From: Planctomycetota bacterium
GTDB taxonomy: Bacteria > Planctomycetota > Brocadiia > JAADGH01
Reading direction: 5' to 3'
Assembly: GCA_013152475.1 (NCBI GenBank)
Contig: JAADGH010000081.1
Coordinates: 62,001-126,000, forward strand
DNA: 64,000 bases
In this document: positions 1 to 9,619 of the stretch, one piece after another
Layout of the letters: each line of letters starts with the position of its first letter
Position numbering within the stretch: position 1 is the stretch's first letter
The notes under the pieces: generated by a model
Databases searched by the model: none
Told to the model about the DNA's origin: nothing
Seen by the model: only the letters and a program-made list of their open reading frames with translations
Made by a program: the position numbers and the translations under genes

Positions 1-119
1 TTCCACTTGCGTGCGGGTAGAGAGAGGATGGCGAAGTCGTGCCGGCTGTGCCGGGCAAGGCCGTCCAGGAACGCCTTGTGCGATCCGCCGTAGTAGGGCT
101 CTATGGCAACGATGTGCAT
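1..119 (-). CDS. Partial N-terminus of DUF3524 / tRNA-queuosine alpha-mannosyltransferase-like glycosyltransferase (truncated by window edge)
   Basis: Reverse complement of 119..1 reads MHIVAIEPYYGGSHKAFLDGLARHSRHDFAILSLPARKWK, a signature I recognise from the DUF3524 N-terminus. Not in the ORF track because it runs off the edge. Confidence 0.75.
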   Translation of the reverse strand, partial: MHIVAIEPYYGGSHKAFLDGLARHSRHDFAILSLPARKW

Positions 120-139
120 TGCGGACCACCGATGGCTCG

Positions 140-2806
140 TTATCTGTGCGCCGTCACGCGCACGAGGTTTCCGTTCTTGTAGACCGGCTGCACCTTGCCG
201 TTCACTACGAGAGTCTTTGTCTTCGGCGCGTCGATCCAGAGGGTTGACGGCGCCTCGCGTCGGGACTTCGCCGCGATGAGCAGGTCCGGGTGCTGCCGAA
301 CCAGGAGATAGGCCGGTCCCTCACTCGTGATGGCGCCGTCTTTGACAATATCGAAAAAGGCAGCGGCCGTCGTGCCGCTGGCTTGATCCACAAGGATGTG
401 AGCGGACTTGTCCAGGCGCGTCAGCGTGACCAGCCCCGCTTCCGCCGCGCGCGGCGTCTGTTCGAGATCGAGGTTCGGGAAGCACACTACGGCGAAGCGG
501 TCGTTCCGTTCGTGGTCGATCGAGATACGGCCGTAGCCGTTGCCGATGCCGGTGAGGATGAGGTCGGCCGGCTGCAGAAAGATGTAAGCGGTTTGCTTGA
601 TGTGGCACCAGGACACGTCTCGAAGCCTGCTTTTCTTTCCCAGGGCGGGAAAGGCCATCCACCGGACGCCGCGCGGGTTGCGATAGGTGAAACGGGCGGC
701 CCGTGTCCGGAGGATGGAAAGACACGTCTGCACCTGCGAGGGTTCGAGTGCAGGCGCCCAGTTGCCGTCGGTGATTCGCTCCGGCCCGAGGTCCTTCCCG
801 AATGTGCTACTGACGGACACGCGCGCCTCCAGGGCCAGGTTTTTCGCTCCCGGTGGTATCGGGTCGGTATCCTGCTTTGCGCCGGTCTTATAGAACTCCA
901 CTTCCGCGATTTGTGTGGTGAAGCCGTCGGCATCGGCCGGGAAGTAAAGGCGGTAGAAGGGGGCCTTGCTCGGCCGGAGATGGTACGTGAGTCCTCCGAG
1001 AGGTACGTCGCCGGACCGGGGAAGGTCCTCACGCTTCACCTCGCGCACCCGCGTCCATGCCGACCCGTCGCCGGACACCATGAAGTACATGGTACGGGGC
1101 ACGCAATACAATCGGCCGCGATAGACGCGGAAAAAAATGCGCGCGAAGTCGATCTGGACGCTTTTCTGGAAAGCGAACGTGATCGAGGCGCGATGGTCCG
1201 TTGGCTTTGCTGCCCACCCCAGGTTCCTGATGTCGTAGGACTTCGTTTCGATGCCGGACCCCGCGAAGACCATCTTGTCCTCGAAGAAGACCCAGGACTT
1301 GTTTGCCGTGAGAAAATTGTCCTTTCGCTTGATCCGGAGGCGTACGCCGGCAATGGCCGTCTGGTCGTCCAGAACGGCGGCGTCGGGGCATGTGGTTTCG
1401 GAACACTTTCTGGAATCGTATACTGCCTTTTTTTTCTCCGCAATGTATTGTGAGAACGTGCCTCCCGGCAGGAGCGGCTCGAACTCCGGCATGAGAAAGA
1501 GCAGGTTCGGGTCGTTTGGTGTGGACCGCACGTTCGTCGCCACGTCAAGCTGGGAATAGTCCAGGGCTGCCCGTGCGCGCGAGGGGAATCGAAGCGAGGC
1601 GAAAAACGAGGGCCGCTGGACGGCCAAGTATCGTTTCTCGGGGAAGTACTTCGTACGCGGCTCCACGGCGTACTCTGGGACACTTGCCACGCGACTTGTC
1701 AGCGGGCGAAGAGTAAGAAGATCACATAACCTTTCCCTGTGCCCAAAGGCGCATCGAATGACCGAATCATACGCAAAACGCCAGGTCTCCCGCGTATTCG
1801 GGCCGGCGGCGGTCAGATACGCCACGGTGCTTGCGATGTCGCGTTCCACCTGTCCCGACCATTGCCGCGGGTTCCGGTACGCGAGCAAGTCCGCGCGGCC
1901 GCGGTAGACCGTCCACAGAATGAAATCATGCAGAAGGTCCCCGGCGGCGCGGATGGATTTCGCCCTTGGTGCGAAGTCGGTGTCTCGGGTGAAGTAATGA
2001 TCACCGGATACGGCCGCACAATATGCTGCCGCAGCCTCAACGGCGATGTCACCATCCGGGGTCATAGCGTCGCCCCACTTGCCGAGCAGCTCTTTCATGT
2101 CTCGCCCCGCTGCGGACAGGAGCCGGTCGTCTTCGAGGCAGACGGCCCCAAGGAGCAGCTTCATGCCCCTTGTCGGATCGGTCATCTTCTGGCGTACGAG
2201 AAGATGGCGCAGCGTGTCCTTCATGTGCACGCGCACGTCCTTCGACAAGAACTCTCCGACTTGGGCCAGCCACCGGCAGAGGTTTGCCGTGCGGTAGCGA
2301 TAGGGTGGGGCGATGTCATAGATGGACTTCGACGCGTGTATCGACTGCCTTCGCGGCAAGGCGTTGTAGGCCATTTCGATGCAGCGCAGCACCCGCTTGC
2401 TTTGGTGGAACCGGCTGGGTTTGCACCAGAAGACCGAGCTCAGGGTGTGGATGGCCTTCTCTGCCTTTGCTCGGGCAGCCAAGAGCGACTGTCCGCCCAG
2501 GGGCTTGCCTTTGGACATGCCAAAAAAACCATGCCAGGGCGAGCCTGGATCGGTTACCTGCTCCTGAAGCAACCGACCCGTATCATACTCGATCCTCGCA
2601 ACAAGTTTGGCGACCTCGGGATCGTCCCATTGGACATTGCGGTACCGGACGAGATCGAAGTACCGCTGCTGGATCACGCGCAGCGCCTTGCTCGGTTTCG
2701 GCAGGGAGGCATCGCCGCCGAACACTACGCAGCCGAGCGCCGTGGTCAGCGCAAGAGCTGCGGCGGAGACAAGGCGTGGGTATTGTCCGTTGGGATTGGT
2801 CCTCAT
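140..2806 (-). CDS. Secreted polysaccharide lyase-like protein (PL8-like) with a discoidin-like segment
   Basis: Start taken at MRTNPNGQYPRLVSAAALALTTALGCVVFGG (signal peptide), which overlaps the upstream stop by ATGA. KSWVFFEDKMVFAGSGIETK and RPSFFASLRFPSRAR resemble PL8 core segments. The PSKAPFYRLYFPADADGFTTQIAEVEFY segment is F5/8C-like. Confidence 0.55.
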   Translation of the reverse strand: MRTNPNGQYPRLVSAAALALTTALGCVVFGGDASLPKPSKALRVIQQRYFDLVRYRNVQWDDPEVAKLVARIEYDTGRLLQEQVTDPGSPWHGFFGMSKGKPLGGQSLLAARAKAEKAIHTLSSVFWCKPSRFHQSKRVLRCIEMAYNALPRRQSIHASKSIYDIAPPYRYRTANLCRWLAQVGEFLSKDVRVHMKDTLRHLLVRQKMTDPTRGMKLLLGAVCLEDDRLLSAAGRDMKELLGKWGDAMTPDGDIAVEAAAAYCAAVSGDHYFTRDTDFAPRAKSIRAAGDLLHDFILWTVYRGRADLLAYRNPRQWSGQVERDIASTVAYLTAAGPNTRETWRFAYDSVIRCAFGHRERLCDLLTLRPLTSRVASVPEYAVEPRTKYFPEKRYLAVQRPSFFASLRFPSRARAALDYSQLDVATNVRSTPNDPNLLFLMPEFEPLLPGGTFSQYIAEKKKAVYDSRKCSETTCPDAAVLDDQTAIAGVRLRIKRKDNFLTANKSWVFFEDKMVFAGSGIETKSYDIRNLGWAAKPTDHRASITFAFQKSVQIDFARIFFRVYRGRLYCVPRTMYFMVSGDGSAWTRVREVKREDLPRSGDVPLGGLTYHLRPSKAPFYRLYFPADADGFTTQIAEVEFYKTGAKQDTDPIPPGAKNLALEARVSVSSTFGKDLGPERITDGNWAPALEPSQVQTCLSILRTRAARFTYRNPRGVRWMAFPALGKKSRLRDVSWCHIKQTAYIFLQPADLILTGIGNGYGRISIDHERNDRFAVVCFPNLDLEQTPRAAEAGLVTLTRLDKSAHILVDQASGTTAAAFFDIVKDGAITSEGPAYLLVRQHPDLLIAAKSRREAPSTLWIDAPKTKTLVVNGKVQPVYKNGNLVRVTAHR

Positions 2807-5070
2807 CGTTCTCGATAAACCCGAATCTCGTACAGGCGTGCCATTGGCGCGCCGTTGGTTTGGCGGATCTCGACGCGAAGTCTGGACGTTGAAACCGGAT
2901 TGAATCGGTGAACCCGCCGGCGATGATAATTGCCGGTCACCTCGCAGATCGGCGCCCAGTTTCCCTCGCTGAATCGGAGAATGGCGTAGTCCCGCACGCA
3001 TTCCCGCGCGGGGCCGTAAGGCACGAGCGTGTCCAGATTTGTGTCGAAGGTAAGGTAAACCGTGTCGATCGTTTTCTCTGCCTGGAAATCGAGCTCCACA
3101 TACTGCGGCCGGCCTTTCGCGGGGTCGGATATCCATATGTTTGGCATCATCTCCGGCCGGGCGATGCCGCTTACCACGTTCTCCGGTCCGTACGGCCGCA
3201 TGGGAGGAGTGGTGCGCATGCAATACACCTCCCTCATGTCCCGCCACGAGCGGGGGCGGTCCGGCGTCGGCCAGCCGTCCTTCTCGCGATAGGCCCTCTG
3301 CAAACCGATCTCGGGCGTTGACGAGTAGGCCCAGGAGATCCCCTCCGCGGCCGGCAGGCGGACCCAGTAGAGCTGGTCCGGGTTCACGGCCTGGTTCAGG
3401 GTGAATGAGACCCAGGAGCGCTTGCCCGCGGGGACGGTACCCGTGGCCGTTCCGAGGTCGTGCGTCTCGCTGAAGTCATACCGCGAGAACCCAGACCGGA
3501 TGCCCAGCTCAATCTCGACGTCCTGCTCACGCGATGACTCCAGCAGCAGATCGATCGACTCGATCAGGGATGTGGTGCACGGAAACATCATTCCTCGTTC
3601 GCAGGTGAGCGGGTGGACCCCGTCAGCCTTCGTCACCTGCAAGGGCATGTCGCTCGACGCCGAGACATACGCCGACCGGGCCAGGTCGTCCCGGTCCTGG
3701 TTTGCGAGCCCGATGATGTAGGCGTCGTCCTTGAGAAGTGTTTGCTGGAGCGCCCGGATATGGGTTTCGTAGGTTCCACGCGGTGTTGTGCCGTGCATCT
3801 TGCAGAGCGCAGCGGCGGTTCCCGCCGCTTGGCCCAGTACGGCGCATGTTCCCATGAGCCGTGTTGACCCCAAGGCCATCCGGCTGGCGCTGATATTTCG
3901 GCCGGCCATCATCAGGTTGTGAATGTTTCGCGAATAGAGGCACCGGAAGGGAATACTGTATGGCTCCGGCGCCGGGTAGAAATAGGCCCCAGGTTCCCTG
4001 GTGTTGGCAATTCCGCCTGGGCAGTGCAGGTCCATGGGCCACCCCCCGTAGGCGATGCGGTCGGCGAAAAGCTCGCAAGCCAGCACTTCATTTTCGGTCA
4101 GAACATGGTCCCCAATGAAGCGCCGCGACTCCCGCTTGCCGGGCACCGCGCCGATCCACGACAGGGCGTAGTTCTCCGCGCCGTGGTCTCCGTGGTTCTT
4201 GATATGGTCCCACACGCCGAAGAGATACTTCAGGAGGTCGTCGTGGATACGATCGTTGTCATCGATGGTGCTCAGGTTGGCGCCTCCGTATTCGATCCAC
4301 CAGTATCCGGCGTCAATGTTTTCGTGGTTGCGGGGCAGGGCGTCATCGTTGGGGAAGTCCATGGCCCAATCGGGCGGCTCGAACTTCACCGGCCGGCCGA
4401 CATCGGCGGCCTCGAACAGCAGAGAGCTGCCCATGGTTACGGAGTCCGCCTCGCCGGGCGCGTGTGGCTCGCCGTATTCGCTTCGAGCCTCGCGACCGAT
4501 TCGGAACTCGGCCCCCGCATCGGCGGCGATCATGCCGTCGCCGCTTGCATCGATGAAGAGGTCGGCTTCCAGGTGCAAAGACCGCTCCAGACTCGTTTGG
4601 ATGGCCTCGATTGCGGCGAGGGTCGATTCGTCCTTCATCACGGCCTTGCAAGCGCGGGCGTTCAGAAAAAGCGTGAGGTTCGGCTCGCGGACGACCCACT
4701 CGCGGAGGATGTTGTCCCAGATCGAATTGATCCGGCCGTTCTTGTGGGGGATGGGGTTTCGGAAACGATCCTCGATCCGCAGCTCCTCAAGAATTCCCGT
4801 CTCCCGCGCGTATCGGAAGGAAGCATCCGCGCCGCCCACTCCCACACGGATTTCGCTGCTGGAGTTTCCCCCGAGAACCGGACGGTCCTGTACGAGGGCC
4901 GTCTTGCACCCGTGCCGGGCCGCCGCGATCGCGGCGCACACCCCGGCCAGGCCGCCGCCGATAACGATCACGTCGAATTGCTCTTTGTGTTCCTTCGCCA
5001 CGGCCATGTGGAAATCCCGCAGGAATTGACGCAAGCGTCTCGCGCAATGAGAAGATGTTGACTTTATCAT
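2803..5070 (-). CDS. FAD-dependent oxidoreductase with C-terminal discoidin-like domain
   Basis: FDVIVIGGGLAGVCAAIAAARHGCKTALVQDRPVLGGNSSSEIRVG is a Rossmann FAD motif. C-terminus resembles a carbohydrate-binding F5/8C fold. True start may be the downstream MAVAKEHKEQ. Confidence 0.85.
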   Translation of the reverse strand: MIKSTSSHCARRLRQFLRDFHMAVAKEHKEQFDVIVIGGGLAGVCAAIAAARHGCKTALVQDRPVLGGNSSSEIRVGVGGADASFRYARETGILEELRIEDRFRNPIPHKNGRINSIWDNILREWVVREPNLTLFLNARACKAVMKDESTLAAIEAIQTSLERSLHLEADLFIDASGDGMIAADAGAEFRIGREARSEYGEPHAPGEADSVTMGSSLLFEAADVGRPVKFEPPDWAMDFPNDDALPRNHENIDAGYWWIEYGGANLSTIDDNDRIHDDLLKYLFGVWDHIKNHGDHGAENYALSWIGAVPGKRESRRFIGDHVLTENEVLACELFADRIAYGGWPMDLHCPGGIANTREPGAYFYPAPEPYSIPFRCLYSRNIHNLMMAGRNISASRMALGSTRLMGTCAVLGQAAGTAAALCKMHGTTPRGTYETHIRALQQTLLKDDAYIIGLANQDRDDLARSAYVSASSDMPLQVTKADGVHPLTCERGMMFPCTTSLIESIDLLLESSREQDVEIELGIRSGFSRYDFSETHDLGTATGTVPAGKRSWVSFTLNQAVNPDQLYWVRLPAAEGISWAYSSTPEIGLQRAYREKDGWPTPDRPRSWRDMREVYCMRTTPPMRPYGPENVVSGIARPEMMPNIWISDPAKGRPQYVELDFQAEKTIDTVYLTFDTNLDTLVPYGPARECVRDYAILRFSEGNWAPICEVTGNYHRRRVHRFNPVSTSRLRVEIRQTNGAPMARLYEIRVYRER

Positions 5071-5110
5071 ATTTCTTCTTCGTTTTCAAGTTGCGCTGTT
5101 CCGAAAGTGT

Positions 5111-5139
5111 TTGACTCGCAAGGGGGCGGGTGGTACGAT
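5111..5139 (+). promoter_or_regulatory. Candidate sigma70-type promoter TTGACT-N17-TACGAT
   Basis: -35 TTGACT 5111-5116, -10 TACGAT 5134-5139, 17 nt spacer, upstream of the CDS at 5187. Confidence 0.5.
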
Positions 5140-5186
5140 GGGGCGTGTCGTGGTCGGTTGCCGTATTCTTCAGAAGGTCGAAACCA

Positions 5187-8159
5187 ATGCGAAAAAGATC
5201 GCTCATCTGGGTTGCACTGGGCGTGGTTGTGACGTTCGCCGCCTGTCAGGCCCAACAGGAGATCGCGGTCGTCCGTGGCACATTTACGGAGGAGCGCGAC
5301 GCCGGTGGAGAAGGAAGGGGGATACAGAGATATCTCAACGCCGTGACCTCATGCCTCGATCAGATGGGCGTGCGGTATGATCTGCTGAGGGACGAGGACG
5401 TTGAGGCGGGCAAGCTTGCGGGCCGCAAGTTCGCCTTCTTCCCCTATAACCCCCAGCGGAGTGACAAGTGGGTGGAGGAGGTGCTCAAGTTCATCGGCGG
5501 GGGCGGCAAGGTCTTCATCTTCTACAGCGTGGACCCGAAGATTGCCGAGGCCCTCGGGTTCACCCCAAAGACACACGTGAAGCAGAAGGCCCCCGGCGAC
5601 TTCGCGTCGATCAAGTTTGTGCCGGGCGTCATCAAGGGCCTGCCGGAATCGGCCATTCAATCGAGCTGGAACGTACAGGTCGTCGAGCCGATGGATGGGG
5701 CGAAGGTCCTGGCCACCTGGCTTGACGCGAAGGGGACGGACACGGGCTATCCTGCCGTGGTGCTCTCGGACAAGGGCTATTACATGTCGCATGTCCTTCT
5801 GACGGATGACGTTACGAAAAAAGCCCAATTCCTGTTTGCCTGTGTCGCTCACTTCCTGCCACACCTCTGGGCCGAGGCGGCCCGGCAGCGTGTTGGCGCC
5901 ATCGGCCATGTCGCCGCCTTCGATTCCCTTGACGGCATGAAGGAGCGCCTGGAACAGGAAAAGACTCATCGGAAGGTGGCGGAAGAGTGCGAGAAGCTTC
6001 TGGCGCAAGCGGAGGCCAAGGCCAAGGAGGCCAATTCGCTGGCCGGGGAGAAAAAGTACGAGGAGGCCATCGCGGCCGCCGAGTCGGCGCATGAAGCTGC
6101 AGTGGCGGCCTACGCCTATCTTGTTCCTGCAAGGGAGGGGGAGTGCCGGGGCGTGTGGATCCCGTCGAAGATATGGACCACCTGGGACGAGGCGATGAAG
6201 ACCCTGAAGGAGAACGGGTTTAACGCCGCTTTCCCCCACATGTGCAGCGGCTACACGGCCAACTACCCGAGCGATATCCTCAATCCCTCGGACGTGTTGA
6301 AGGAATCGGGCGACCAACTTAAGGCATGTCTTGAAGCGGCGCGAAAGTACGGTATTCAGGTGCACGTTTGGCGCGTGAACTGGCGGGCATCCCGGGCGGG
6401 GGAGGAAGAACTTGCGAAGCTGGAACAGGAGGGCCGGCTGCAAGTGGGCGTGGATGGAGAGAAGACCGACGGCCACGGCGGTCGCTGGCTCTGTCCGTCG
6501 CACCCGTTGAACAAGAAGCACGAGATCGACGCGATGCTGGAGATCGTCCGCAAATACCACCCCGACGGGATCCACTTCGACTACATCCGCTACCCCAGTT
6601 CGAAATTCTGCTACTGTCCCGGCTGCCGGGAACGCTTCGAGAAGACCCTTGGCGAAAAGGTCGCCGACTGGCCGAAAGATGTGCGCAAGGGCGGGGTGCA
6701 TTTTGGGAAGTTCGACGACTGGCGCCGCGACCAGATCACCCAGGTGGTTGCGGCCGTTAGCGAGCAGGCCCGGAAACTTGATCCGAAGATCAAGATATCC
6801 GCGGCGGTCTTTCGCAACTGGAAGGTCCACCGCCAGAGCGTGGGCCAGGACTGGAAGCTCTGGTGCGAGAAGGGCTATCTCGACTTCGTCTGTCCGATGG
6901 ACTACACCGACAACCCGGAACGCTTCGGGAAGGAGGTCGCCGAGCAGGTGGATTGGGTCGCGGGCACAGTCCCGCTCTATCCCGGCATCGGAGCGTTCTC
7001 CTCGTCCTCCCGGTTCCCCGACGCGAGCTACCTCCTTCACCAGATCGAGATCGCGCGGGGCCTCGGCGCCGACGGGTTCCTGATTTTCCACTATAACGAA
7101 GATCTGGCAAAGCGCTTTCTTCCCGTTCTCCGTCTGAGCGCAACATCGAATGATACCTTTCCACCCGACGGTGCGTCGGACGTCCGGTTCGAGTTCCCGA
7201 AGCCGTTCATCCCCGATCACCCCCGAACCTTCCGACAGGGCGAGGCCATTAGCCTGAAGATGACCTTCTGCAAACACGTCATGGGGCGGGTCGAGGTGGA
7301 GGGGTGCGATGGCCGTGTCATCGCCTCCCTGGATGCCATCCTCGCCGAAGATAAACGGGAACGGACCGTCCGGGTGACGGTCCCGGAAGGGCGAAGCCGC
7401 ATCGCCGTCTATGGCCAGATCGTCCCGCCGGGGGGGAAGCCGTGCTCCTTCGTTAAACGCAGCGCGCCGCTTATCGGCCTGTCGCAAAAAGAAGTGGAGG
7501 ACTACCAACTGAGGACAGGTCCGGCGATCGTTCCCCCGGGCAACGGCATCCGCGTCGGGGTGGCCGTGGACAGCTACGGCGGCGGCGCCATTCTGGATGC
7601 GCTTCGCTCGCAGGAGAATATGTGTGCATTTCCGCTCTACAACTTCATTCCGGAGAGCCTTGCGGTCTGCGATGTGATCGTGATCCCACAGCTCAAGGAG
7701 GCAGCGAGAATCGACGGGAAACTGGTGGGGCGACTTCGCGATCTTGTTGAGAAACAAGGCAAGGGCCTCGTCGTCACGCACGACGCCATCGGCTACCGGG
7801 ATCACCCCGCGATTATTCCGGAGATCGCGGCGAAGGGGAGCGGTCACGTTAAGGACACGGAGTGGAAGGCAGCCGGCGAGCACCCTGTCACGAAGGGCCT
7901 TGCGCCGGGTCAGACCTTCAAGCATACGTATTATGATCATGTGCTCATCGAGCCGGGCGCGAAGGGGACCGTGGTGGTTATGGACCCTGCGGGCAAGGCC
8001 ATCGTGGTTGCCGGGGAGTTCGGCAGTGGCCGGTACGTGGCTGACGGCATGGCGACCGGCCTGGGAGCGGACAACAAGGACGTCCCTGTCGAAGGAGTGG
8101 AGATGCAACTGCTGCTAAACATGGTGCGATGGGCGGGAAAGGCTGAGAGACAAGAATGA
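5187..8159 (+). CDS. Secreted glycosyl hydrolase-like 10 (GHL10) family protein with ThuA-like C-terminal region
   Basis: Start at MRKRSLIWVALGVVVTFAACQAQQ (lipobox-like AAC). GVWIPSKIWTTWDEAMKTLKENGFNAAFPHM and DGIHFDYIRYPSSKFCYCPGC are GHL10-type motifs. Confidence 0.8.
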   Translation: MRKRSLIWVALGVVVTFAACQAQQEIAVVRGTFTEERDAGGEGRGIQRYLNAVTSCLDQMGVRYDLLRDEDVEAGKLAGRKFAFFPYNPQRSDKWVEEVLKFIGGGGKVFIFYSVDPKIAEALGFTPKTHVKQKAPGDFASIKFVPGVIKGLPESAIQSSWNVQVVEPMDGAKVLATWLDAKGTDTGYPAVVLSDKGYYMSHVLLTDDVTKKAQFLFACVAHFLPHLWAEAARQRVGAIGHVAAFDSLDGMKERLEQEKTHRKVAEECEKLLAQAEAKAKEANSLAGEKKYEEAIAAAESAHEAAVAAYAYLVPAREGECRGVWIPSKIWTTWDEAMKTLKENGFNAAFPHMCSGYTANYPSDILNPSDVLKESGDQLKACLEAARKYGIQVHVWRVNWRASRAGEEELAKLEQEGRLQVGVDGEKTDGHGGRWLCPSHPLNKKHEIDAMLEIVRKYHPDGIHFDYIRYPSSKFCYCPGCRERFEKTLGEKVADWPKDVRKGGVHFGKFDDWRRDQITQVVAAVSEQARKLDPKIKISAAVFRNWKVHRQSVGQDWKLWCEKGYLDFVCPMDYTDNPERFGKEVAEQVDWVAGTVPLYPGIGAFSSSSRFPDASYLLHQIEIARGLGADGFLIFHYNEDLAKRFLPVLRLSATSNDTFPPDGASDVRFEFPKPFIPDHPRTFRQGEAISLKMTFCKHVMGRVEVEGCDGRVIASLDAILAEDKRERTVRVTVPEGRSRIAVYGQIVPPGGKPCSFVKRSAPLIGLSQKEVEDYQLRTGPAIVPPGNGIRVGVAVDSYGGGAILDALRSQENMCAFPLYNFIPESLAVCDVIVIPQLKEAARIDGKLVGRLRDLVEKQGKGLVVTHDAIGYRDHPAIIPEIAAKGSGHVKDTEWKAAGEHPVTKGLAPGQTFKHTYYDHVLIEPGAKGTVVVMDPAGKAIVVAGEFGSGRYVADGMATGLGADNKDVPVEGVEMQLLLNMVRWAGKAERQE

Positions 8160-9619
8160 TGGGAAAGACAACCAAATCTGTTCTGTGGGCAATTGGGTTC
8201 ATGTCCGCGTGCGGCAGCGCGGCGGCGTTGGAGGACGGTCTGTGCGAGAAAGCCACCGAGGCGATGAAAAGGGCGACGACGTATTTCACCACAAGGGTCT
8301 CGACACGGGGCGGTTACTTGTGGGAATACTCTGAGGACTTGAAAACGCGCGCCGGCGAGAATAAGGCGAACGAGTGGCAGATCTGGGTGCAGCCTCCGGG
8401 CACGCCGTCGGTGGGCCTCGCCTACGTCAAGGCGTACGAGGCGACCGGCGACAAGCAATTCCTCGATGCGGCCGTTGCCGCCGCGAAGGCGCTGGCCTGG
8501 GGCCAGCTCGAATCGGGAGGATGGGCCTACAAGATCGACTTCAGCAAGAAGGGGAGTCGGAAATACTTCTATCGCCGCGACAAAGACAGCCAGGATCCCA
8601 ACGTTCGGAAACGCTATAACGTTACGACCTTCGACGACAACAATACGCAGGCAGCCCTGCGCCTGCTTATGGCGGTCGATCAGATTGTGAAGGATCCCGA
8701 AGTCCGGGAGGCGACCCAGTATGGCCTTGCCGGAATGCTCAAGGCGCAGGCGGAGAACGGCGGCTGGCCGCAGCGGTATCCCGTGAAGCCCCCGGAGAAG
8801 CCGCGCACGTTCGAGGTGAAGAAGATCTATCCCGATGGTCGCGAAGAGATTTTGCATCCCCCGAGGAAGTATGGCTACTACTATACGTTCAACGACAACG
8901 CCATGAACGATTGCATCGATGTGATGATGGAGGCCCACAAACGGTACGGCGAACAGAAGTACCTCGACAGCGCCAAACGCGGCGGCGACTTCATCATCGC
9001 CTCACAACTTGCGCCCCCGCAGGCCGGCTGGGCCCAGCAGTACGACCTGAACATGCAGCCGGAGTGGGCGCGGAAGTTCGAGCCGAAATCGGTGTGCCCC
9101 GCCGTTACGGCGCGGAACATCCGGACGCTCGTGAAGCTTTATATCGAGACGGGCGAGGAGAGGTATCTAAAGCCCATCCCCGCGGCGATGGCGTGGCTGG
9201 AGACGTGCATGGTCGGCAAGGATGTGTGGCCTCGGTTCGTCGAGCTTGGCACGAACAAGGCCCTCTACATGACGAAGGATACCTACCACCTGGTCTATAC
9301 CGATGACAACCTGCCGACGCACTACAGCTTCAAGAGCGGATACGGAGTCCGGTCGGCCGAGGCGTTCTACAAGAGAGTACTCGACGCCGGGCGGGACAAG
9401 TATATCGAGAAGAGGGACCGCCAGCCGACACTGGAGGAGATGAAGGCCCGCGCCGAACGCATGGAGGGCGGTGTGAAGAAAACGATCGGTAAGCTCGACG
9501 GCCAGGGCCGTTGGCTCGGCAAGGACCGGAATATCTACACGAACATCTTCATCCGGAACATGAACCAGCTCTCCACATATGTCAGGCTTGTTCGCGAGGG
9601 AGAGCGGGCGAACAAGTAA
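8156..9619 (+). CDS. Secreted pectate lyase, PL10-like
   Basis: GGWAYKIDFSKKG, YNVTTFDDNNTQAALRLLMAVD, ENGGWPQRYP and YYTFNDNAMNDCIDVMM are pectic acid lyase motifs. ATGA overlap with the upstream gene. Confidence 0.85.
   Translation: MMGKTTKSVLWAIGFMSACGSAAALEDGLCEKATEAMKRATTYFTTRVSTRGGYLWEYSEDLKTRAGENKANEWQIWVQPPGTPSVGLAYVKAYEATGDKQFLDAAVAAAKALAWGQLESGGWAYKIDFSKKGSRKYFYRRDKDSQDPNVRKRYNVTTFDDNNTQAALRLLMAVDQIVKDPEVREATQYGLAGMLKAQAENGGWPQRYPVKPPEKPRTFEVKKIYPDGREEILHPPRKYGYYYTFNDNAMNDCIDVMMEAHKRYGEQKYLDSAKRGGDFIIASQLAPPQAGWAQQYDLNMQPEWARKFEPKSVCPAVTARNIRTLVKLYIETGEERYLKPIPAAMAWLETCMVGKDVWPRFVELGTNKALYMTKDTYHLVYTDDNLPTHYSFKSGYGVRSAEAFYKRVLDAGRDKYIEKRDRQPTLEEMKARAERMEGGVKKTIGKLDGQGRWLGKDRNIYTNIFIRNMNQLSTYVRLVREGERANK

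Noticed and set aside
5349-8108. 919 aa ORF on the minus strand opposite the GHL10 gene
   Set aside because: Fully antisense to a gene with clear GHL10 motifs; long antisense ORFs are expected in GC-rich codon usage and the translation shows no recognisable domain.
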